From an uncultured Ilumatobacter sp. (GTDB lineage: Bacteria; Actinomycetota; Acidimicrobiia; Acidimicrobiales; Ilumatobacteraceae), in the NCBI GenBank assembly GCA_938044705.1, contig CALIOL010000096.1, positions 1 to 34,366 of the forward strand: a DNA stretch of 34,366 bases, written 5' to 3'. The notes beneath the pieces were generated by a model. The model was given only the letters and a program-made list of their open reading frames with translations, searched no databases and was not told where the DNA came from. Positions 29,587 through 34,366 of this stretch are shown piece by piece. The stretch's first letter is position 1; each line of letters begins with the position of its first letter. Position numbers and translations under genes: made by a program.

Positions 29587-31908
29587 ATGCCCGGATCCCG
29601 CGACGTTTCCGTCTCGAGTTCGCCCATCCAACGGACCATCGACTACCTCCACGACCTGCTCGACGTGTTGAGCGCGCATCGTTTCGACTCCGATGCGCCT
29701 GTCGCCGAGGTCGAAGCACCTCCGGGAGTTCGCGTGATGTTCCGGGCTCACTCCGGGCGGATGGTCGACGGGCAGATCACGTTCGACGACCCACTCTCGC
29801 CTGAGGAGTTCGCAGGCAACGTCGAGCGCTCCGTGGAACGACGGGATGGGTCGGTGCGTCACCTCCTTCGCCCTCCGGCAATGCGCCGCCAGCCGGACGC
29901 TCCCCCATCGCGGGTCACCATCGAGGCTCGCTCGTCCGTCCAGGCTGATGCCGTATCCCAGGCGACGTTCGTGCTTCCCGACATTCACTCCTCGCCGAAC
30001 GGAATCGTGATCGGCATGGTGCTCGACGGCGACGTGATCCGTCCCATCGACCTCGCCGCGCACACGCCTGCGGGAGGACCGTTTCAGAAGATCCTCGCCG
30101 TCACCGATGCGGTCGAGACACCGATCGCTGACCGCAAATACGGCTGGACCGGGGCACTGTGGTGTGACGATGCGGCCGCAGCGATCGGCGGAGCACCGCA
30201 CACGTCGATCTGGTTCGGCATGCCGCCTCACTTCATCCCGATCGTCGCCGTCGGCGTCGACGGCATGACGGACGGATTCTTCTGGGATCTGCCCGAAGCT
30301 GAGCCCGTCGACGATCGACAGCTCTACAGAATCTCTCCCGGCAGCCGATTCGCTCCCGAGGCAAAGCGGCCGTTCGCTCGCTCTGTCACCCACGAGATGC
30401 TTGGAGCAATCGATTCCAAACGGACCGACAGCGCTGCGATCACCGCGATCGTCTCGGCACTCGGAACTGCGAAGTCCAAGCCCGTCGACGAGAAGTGGCC
30501 CGGCGAGATCAAACGGTCCAAGCCCAAAGGGCTGGGCGAGGGCGAGGCCTGGCTCCCGGTGCTGAACGGGGACGCCGTGCGTGTCCCGAAGCCCACCGTG
30601 GCACCCGATCAGCCGCGCTACCTCGACGACCCGTGGAGCGAATTCGACGCAGCTCGCGCGATGCTCGACCGGGGCTACCCAGGGTCCGCGCTGTGGATCG
30701 CCTACTCGGCCCTTGCGAGATTCGCGAAGCGGCAGGAGGCGTTGGGCATCCACTTCGGGTACCACGCGATGATCGAGCCACTCGAACGGCTGGGGCGCGA
30801 CGTGATCGCTGACCGCTGTCGCCAGATACTCGGCGAAACCGCTCCGCTGATGCACGACCCTCCGCAGCCCGTGCAACCGGCGCCGACGGTCGTTGCGAGT
30901 CCGGTCTGGATGGTCCCGTTTCCGACGAATCGACCGGACACGGGTGTGACGAGCACACTCGAGCCTGGGCAGACACTCGACCTGCAGATCGATGGTGCCG
31001 TCCAGCGCATCGCGATCGAGCAGTTCGTTCCGCCACGCTTCGCCGACATACCGGCAACGACGATGGTGTCGCTGCTCGATACCGGTGCGGTGGCCGTTTC
31101 ACCGGACGATGCGCTCGTTTCCGAGCACGGCAAGCCGACACTGGTTGCTCGATCGGGGGACGCACTCGTCGTCGTGTCGGTCTGGGAGCAGCCAGCGGTC
31201 ACCGGGATCTCGCTCGAGACCGTGGTCCGCTGGGTGGACGAGCCGCGCCGACTGCAGCCGGTGCGCTACGTGCCATTCACGCCGAACGGCGCGCTCGGTC
31301 GTGCCGACGACGAGCACCTCGTGAAGTTCGGAAGGGTTCCGCCGGAGATCGCAGACGCCGCATGGCCGTTCGTTGTCTCGACGGCACGTTTCGACGCTTC
31401 GGGTGGTCGGCTGGGTTCCTCGGCCGGCGACCTCGACGTCCTGACCACCGAGACGATGCCGCAAATCCACGGCATCGTCGTATCGGAGCGGGCCGCAGAG
31501 ATCCTGACGGGTCGCGACGCGGCGAAGCAACCGGAGGTGCCGATCGCGTTCGCCGGTGGCACGATCACACGCCGGTATGTGAACGTGCCGGTGCTTCCCG
31601 AGTACGACTGGGGTTCGTGCGCATGCGTCATGACCAGCGATGGAGACTCCTCAGCGGTGGTGAGACATCTGGGCGTCGGAGCGATCGAGGATGCGGCGCA
31701 GTGGCGAGGCAGTCACGATGTCGTCAACGATGCGTGGGTGGAACCTCATGTCGGTGTGCTCGAGTCGGCTCCGAGGATCATGCGCCAGATGATGGGTCCC
31801 ATCTTGGTGCGACTCGATGTGCGCGACGAGTTGATCGCTGCAGGGGTCACGGGCTGCGACCTCGGCGACCGTGCGCCGATGCTCCTCCACGAGATGGTCG
31901 AAACTTGA
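29587..31908 (+). CDS. Large soluble protein of unknown function (773 aa)
   Basis: 773 residues with no signal peptide, no membrane helix and no motif I recognise. Residues 1-120 contain a helix (IQRTIDYLHDLLDVLSAH) and a basic stretch. Residues about 120-270 are beta-rich with TSIWFGMPPHFIPIVAVGVDG. Residues about 350-420 are helical (FDAARAMLDRGYPGSALWIA, YHAMIEPLERLGRDVIADRC) and look like a short TPR-type segment. The rest has alternating strands and a CxC motif (DWGSCACVM). The ATG has TACTGT six bases upstream. Four bases after its stop comes the DUF389 gene, so the two are probably co-transcribed. Confidence 0.85.
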   Translation: MPGSRDVSVSSSPIQRTIDYLHDLLDVLSAHRFDSDAPVAEVEAPPGVRVMFRAHSGRMVDGQITFDDPLSPEEFAGNVERSVERRDGSVRHLLRPPAMRRQPDAPPSRVTIEARSSVQADAVSQATFVLPDIHSSPNGIVIGMVLDGDVIRPIDLAAHTPAGGPFQKILAVTDAVETPIADRKYGWTGALWCDDAAAAIGGAPHTSIWFGMPPHFIPIVAVGVDGMTDGFFWDLPEAEPVDDRQLYRISPGSRFAPEAKRPFARSVTHEMLGAIDSKRTDSAAITAIVSALGTAKSKPVDEKWPGEIKRSKPKGLGEGEAWLPVLNGDAVRVPKPTVAPDQPRYLDDPWSEFDAARAMLDRGYPGSALWIAYSALARFAKRQEALGIHFGYHAMIEPLERLGRDVIADRCRQILGETAPLMHDPPQPVQPAPTVVASPVWMVPFPTNRPDTGVTSTLEPGQTLDLQIDGAVQRIAIEQFVPPRFADIPATTMVSLLDTGAVAVSPDDALVSEHGKPTLVARSGDALVVVSVWEQPAVTGISLETVVRWVDEPRRLQPVRYVPFTPNGALGRADDEHLVKFGRVPPEIADAAWPFVVSTARFDASGGRLGSSAGDLDVLTTETMPQIHGIVVSERAAEILTGRDAAKQPEVPIAFAGGTITRRYVNVPVLPEYDWGSCACVMTSDGDSSAVVRHLGVGAIEDAAQWRGSHDVVNDAWVEPHVGVLESAPRIMRQMMGPILVRLDVRDELIAAGVTGCDLGDRAPMLLHEMVET

Positions 31909-31912
31909 TGAA

Positions 31913-33517
31913 ATGAGCGACTCCGCGAGCACCGACCTGGACGACATCGAAGAGCGCGCCGGTTTCGAGCTCGTGTCGCTCGACCTGAACTTCTTCACCT
32001 CCCCGACGGTGCTCGGCGCGGTCGGTGGTGTCGTGCTCGGTGCCGCTGCGCTGGTGTGGCCCAATCCGACCGACCAAGTGCTTGCTCGACTCCTCGGCGT
32101 CGCTCTGGTCCTGCTCGGTCTCGTCGTGCTCGCTCGGCTGTTACGGAGGAACTTCCGATCGATCACGGCAGCCGCGGTCGGAGTCGGATGTCTCGGTGTC
32201 GGCGTTTTCATCCTCCGTCGTGGCGACCACTCCGCCGATTCGCTCGGCCGCATCCTGGGCGTCACGCTGCTGGTCTACGCAGCGACGCGACTCGCTCCGC
32301 GTGCTGAGGGTGACGAGCGATCGCTCGCGACCCGAGTGAAAGCGGCAGTGGCTCCCGCCGCAGTCGCGGCGCTCCTGCTGGCCTTCCCTGCCGACTCATT
32401 GGCAGTGGTCACCACCATCGGCGCGCTCTGCTGGATCGTCCTCTCCCTCATCGTCATCGTCGCGTCGCTCGACGCCAGAACGGCGAACACGGTCGGGTAC
32501 GGCGGCGCGATCGGCCTGGCACGCGAGTGGCTCACGGACCGCCCAAAGGCGGTCGAAGAACGGCAGTCGCTGTACGCCAAGATCCTCTACGACGGCGGCG
32601 AGACGAGAGTCCGGATCATTCGGTTCTTCGCACTGATGTCGTTCGCCTCGGTGATCGCGTCGATGGGCGTCATCACCGACTCGACTGCCGTGGTCATCGG
32701 TGCGATGCTCATCGCCCCACTGATGACACCGCTGATGGGGATGGCGATCTCGTTGGCGATGGGGTGGCCGAATCGGCTCGCGTTGAGCGCAACCGTCGCA
32801 CTCTCCGGCATCGCCTTGGCGATCACGATCGGCGTGCTGATGGGATTCGTCGCGCCGACCGTGATCGACACGGCGACGAACAGCCAGATCATCGCCAGGT
32901 CGTCGCCGACGATGCTCGACCTCATCGTCGCGGTCGCGGCGGGCACCGCCGGCGCTTACGGACTGAGCCGGCCAGACGTGTCGGATTCACTCCCGGGCGT
33001 TGCGATCGCGATCTCGCTGGTACCGCCGCTCACGGTGGTCGGTATCGCATACTCGGCTGGCGACTGGAGCTCCGGCAACGGAGCGTTGTTGCTGTTCACG
33101 ACCAACGCGTTGGCGATCCTGGTGATGGGCGGCCTGACGTTCGTGGTCACGGGCGTCACTCCGCTGGCTCAGGTCGCCGGCAACCAACACCGCGTTCGCA
33201 CGTCGGTCATTGCGATCGCCGTGATCTCAGCCATCGCGTTGGGCAGTCTGTTCCTGAACAGCGACCAAGTCGCATCGAACCTCTTCGAGCGCAGCAGCGT
33301 CGAACGCGTCGTCGATGACTGGCTCGATGTGTCGCCGAGTCACGGTGTCGTCGACGTCGTCATCGACGACGACGTGGTCACCGTCGTCGTCATCGGCCCG
33401 ACCGATGGCCTTCCCGAACCCGAGTCGCTCGCCGAAGCGTTGCGAATCGAACTCGACCGGGCCGTGACGACCGATGTACGACTCGTCGTGGAAGAACGCT
33501 TCGTCGTCGAGCCGTAG
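31913..33517 (+). CDS. DUF389 membrane protein with N-terminal DUF308-like helices
   Basis: 534 residues, start ATG four bases after the previous stop. Residues about 25-210 hold paired helices with GVVLGAAALVWPNPTD and LLGVALVLLGLVVLARLL, then GVGCLGVGVFILRRG, resembling the DUF308/HdeD repeat. Residues about 235-460 are the DUF389 (TIGR00341-type) core: FFALMSFASVIASMGVITDS, VVIGAMLIAPLMTPLMGMAI and VAIAISLVPPLTVVGIAYS. A cytosolic Val/Asp-rich tail ends in RLVVEERFVVEP. DUF389 function is not established. Its last 178 bases are overlapped in antisense by the RND exporter frame. Confidence 0.88.
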   Translation: MSDSASTDLDDIEERAGFELVSLDLNFFTSPTVLGAVGGVVLGAAALVWPNPTDQVLARLLGVALVLLGLVVLARLLRRNFRSITAAAVGVGCLGVGVFILRRGDHSADSLGRILGVTLLVYAATRLAPRAEGDERSLATRVKAAVAPAAVAALLLAFPADSLAVVTTIGALCWIVLSLIVIVASLDARTANTVGYGGAIGLAREWLTDRPKAVEERQSLYAKILYDGGETRVRIIRFFALMSFASVIASMGVITDSTAVVIGAMLIAPLMTPLMGMAISLAMGWPNRLALSATVALSGIALAITIGVLMGFVAPTVIDTATNSQIIARSSPTMLDLIVAVAAGTAGAYGLSRPDVSDSLPGVAIAISLVPPLTVVGIAYSAGDWSSGNGALLLFTTNALAILVMGGLTFVVTGVTPLAQVAGNQHRVRTSVIAIAVISAIALGSLFLNSDQVASNLFERSSVERVVDDWLDVSPSHGVVDVVIDDDVVTVVVIGPTDGLPEPESLAEALRIELDRAVTTDVRLVVEERFVVEP

Positions 33518-34366
33518 CCCTCGGCGTCGACGATGTCGGCTCGGTCCGAGGTGATCACGACGAGGACGCTCGGCAGGATCGCGAGCGTCGCGACGAGCGC
33601 CATCACGATCATCAGGGCGGTCAGCAATCCGTACGCAGCGAACAGCGGCATCGGCGCGAGGGCGAGGATTCCGAAACCCACGGCCGAGCTACAGGCGGAG
33701 GCCACGAGCGCCACACCGGTGCCCTCGCCCGCTGCCTGTACCGCTCGCCCTCGATCGCCGAAGCGTTCCAGTTCCTCTCGGTATCGGGTGATGAAGTGGA
33801 TGGCGAAGTCGATCCCGATGCCGACCGACACCGCTGCGATCGTCGCTGTGACGATGTTGATGCTGTAGCCGGCGAGCTCCATGAAGGCGTACAGCCAGGC
33901 CACCACCATGATGATCGGGACGACGCTCGCGAGGCCGTATCGGATGGAGCGAAGGAACACCGTCGCGACGATCAAGCACAGGGCGAGCGCAATCGGCAAC
34001 GACGTCTGTAGCGCGTCATTGGTCGCTTCGAGCGATGCCTCTCGGACGAACGGACTACCGGTGACCTGCACGAACGACCCGTCGAAGTCGTCGCTGATCG
34101 ATGCGGCGACCGGCCCGAGCACCATGCGGGCTTGCGTGACCGACTCCTGGCTACGGCTGTTGACGAGCCCCAGTTCGAACGACGTGCGTCCAGCTCCGCC
34201 CTCCGTCACGACGATTGCCGTCCGGACTTCGTCCGGGGTGAGCAAGGAGCGGGTGTCGTCGAGTGGCACGCCGATCTCGGAGGCAACGGTCACCAGTGCG
34301 TCGAGTTGTTCGGTGGTGTCGGGGATGGTGTTGGCATCGGCATCGGTGAGCCGAATTCCTGTGCGC
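33340..34366 (-). CDS. RND/MMPL-like exporter, N-terminus beyond the window
   Basis: 342 codons are open; the start lies off the right edge, since the frame remains open past the track's GTG at 34293 (RTGIRLTDADAN...). The visible part is the end of an extracytoplasmic domain and a sterol-sensing-type helix block: LPIALALCLIVATVFLRSIRYG, SVGIGIDFAIHFITRYREEL (the charged Asp of the proton path), ASACSSAVGFGILALAPMP and TALMIVMALVATLAILPSVLVVI. The natural end would be near DRADIVDAEGYG; the frame then continues 59 codons as a Ser/Thr-rich tail (TTTVTTSSSMTTSTTP) that is antisense to the DUF389 gene. That tail is probably without family conservation. Confidence 0.86.
   Translation of the reverse strand, partial: RTGIRLTDADANTIPDTTEQLDALVTVASEIGVPLDDTRSLLTPDEVRTAIVVTEGGAGRTSFELGLVNSRSQESVTQARMVLGPVAASISDDFDGSFVQVTGSPFVREASLEATNDALQTSLPIALALCLIVATVFLRSIRYGLASVVPIIMVVAWLYAFMELAGYSINIVTATIAAVSVGIGIDFAIHFITRYREELERFGDRGRAVQAAGEGTGVALVASACSSAVGFGILALAPMPLFAAYGLLTALMIVMALVATLAILPSVLVVITSDRADIVDAEGYGSTTKRSSTTSRTSVVTARSSSIRNASASDSGSGRPSVGPMTTTVTTSSSMTTSTTP

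Noticed and set aside
29407-30876. Minus-strand ORF of 489 aa
   Set aside because: Shadow of the 773-residue gene, rich in Arg/Val/Asp with no motif; it would also swallow the divergent promoter.
1-34366. tRNA, rRNA, CRISPR, insertion sequence or prophage
   Set aside because: I saw no cloverleaf-like tRNA 3' end, no spaced direct repeats of CRISPR type, and no transposase, integrase or phage-like protein in any frame.

Overview
The window is GC-rich, densely packed chromosomal DNA from an actinomycete-like bacterium. The codon bias, the frequent GTG starts, the many TANNNT -10 boxes placed 6-7 nt before a start codon (leaderless genes), an LprG/P55-type lipoprotein-transporter pair and actinobacterial secreted domains all point to Actinomycetota. 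Acidimicrobiia (an Ilumatobacter-like organism) is my best guess, but it is inference. I see no rRNA, tRNA, CRISPR array, insertion sequence, integrase or prophage gene. The window is cut inside a gene at both ends.

Layout. 1-2544 (minus): a small secreted acidic protein, then an OmpR-class response regulator overlapping a membrane histidine kinase that runs off the left edge. 2731-3981: a geranylgeranyl-reductase-type flavoprotein. 3992-8259: an MMPL exporter divergent from a DesK/NarL-type two-component pair. 8285-11716: a PhyH-type dioxygenase, an anchored DM13-domain protein, a ketoacyl synthase III and the ribosome-assembly GTPase EngB. 11834-13624: two tandem paralogous acidic lipoproteins and a 69-residue membrane protein. 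13701-17448: azoreductase with an operator-like palindrome array, a glutamate-semialdehyde-aminomutase-like PLP enzyme, a CAP-domain secreted protein and an AzlC/AzlD exporter.

17564-21438: a membrane-anchored cyclic-nucleotide-binding-like protein, then an LprG-type lipoprotein translationally coupled to a P55-type MFS exporter. The exporter frame runs on for about 266 residues: an acidic linker, an extra membrane helix, a coiled coil and a proline/isoleucine/aspartate hexad repeat. 21470-24777: TrmB, a homocysteine methyltransferase, thioesterase TesB and 3-methyladenine glycosylase Tag. 24811-29248: a Baeyer-Villiger-type monooxygenase, a secreted beta-rich protein, a 2-hydroxyacid dehydrogenase and a MOSC protein. 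29235-34366: a small monooxygenase-fold protein divergent from a 773-residue orphan whose -10 box overlaps its neighbour's, a DUF308-like/DUF389 membrane protein, and a partial RND exporter whose frame overlaps it tail to tail.

Themes. Envelope work dominates: two two-component systems, two RND/MMPL exporters, LprG-P55, at least three lipoproteins and several exported proteins. Most soluble enzymes appear to be leaderless, while most exported proteins have a clear Shine-Dalgarno leader. The best candidates for something undescribed are the LprG-P55 exporter with its fused repeat domain, the orphan 773-residue protein with its shared -10 promoter, the paired acidic lipoproteins, and the operator array at the azoreductase.
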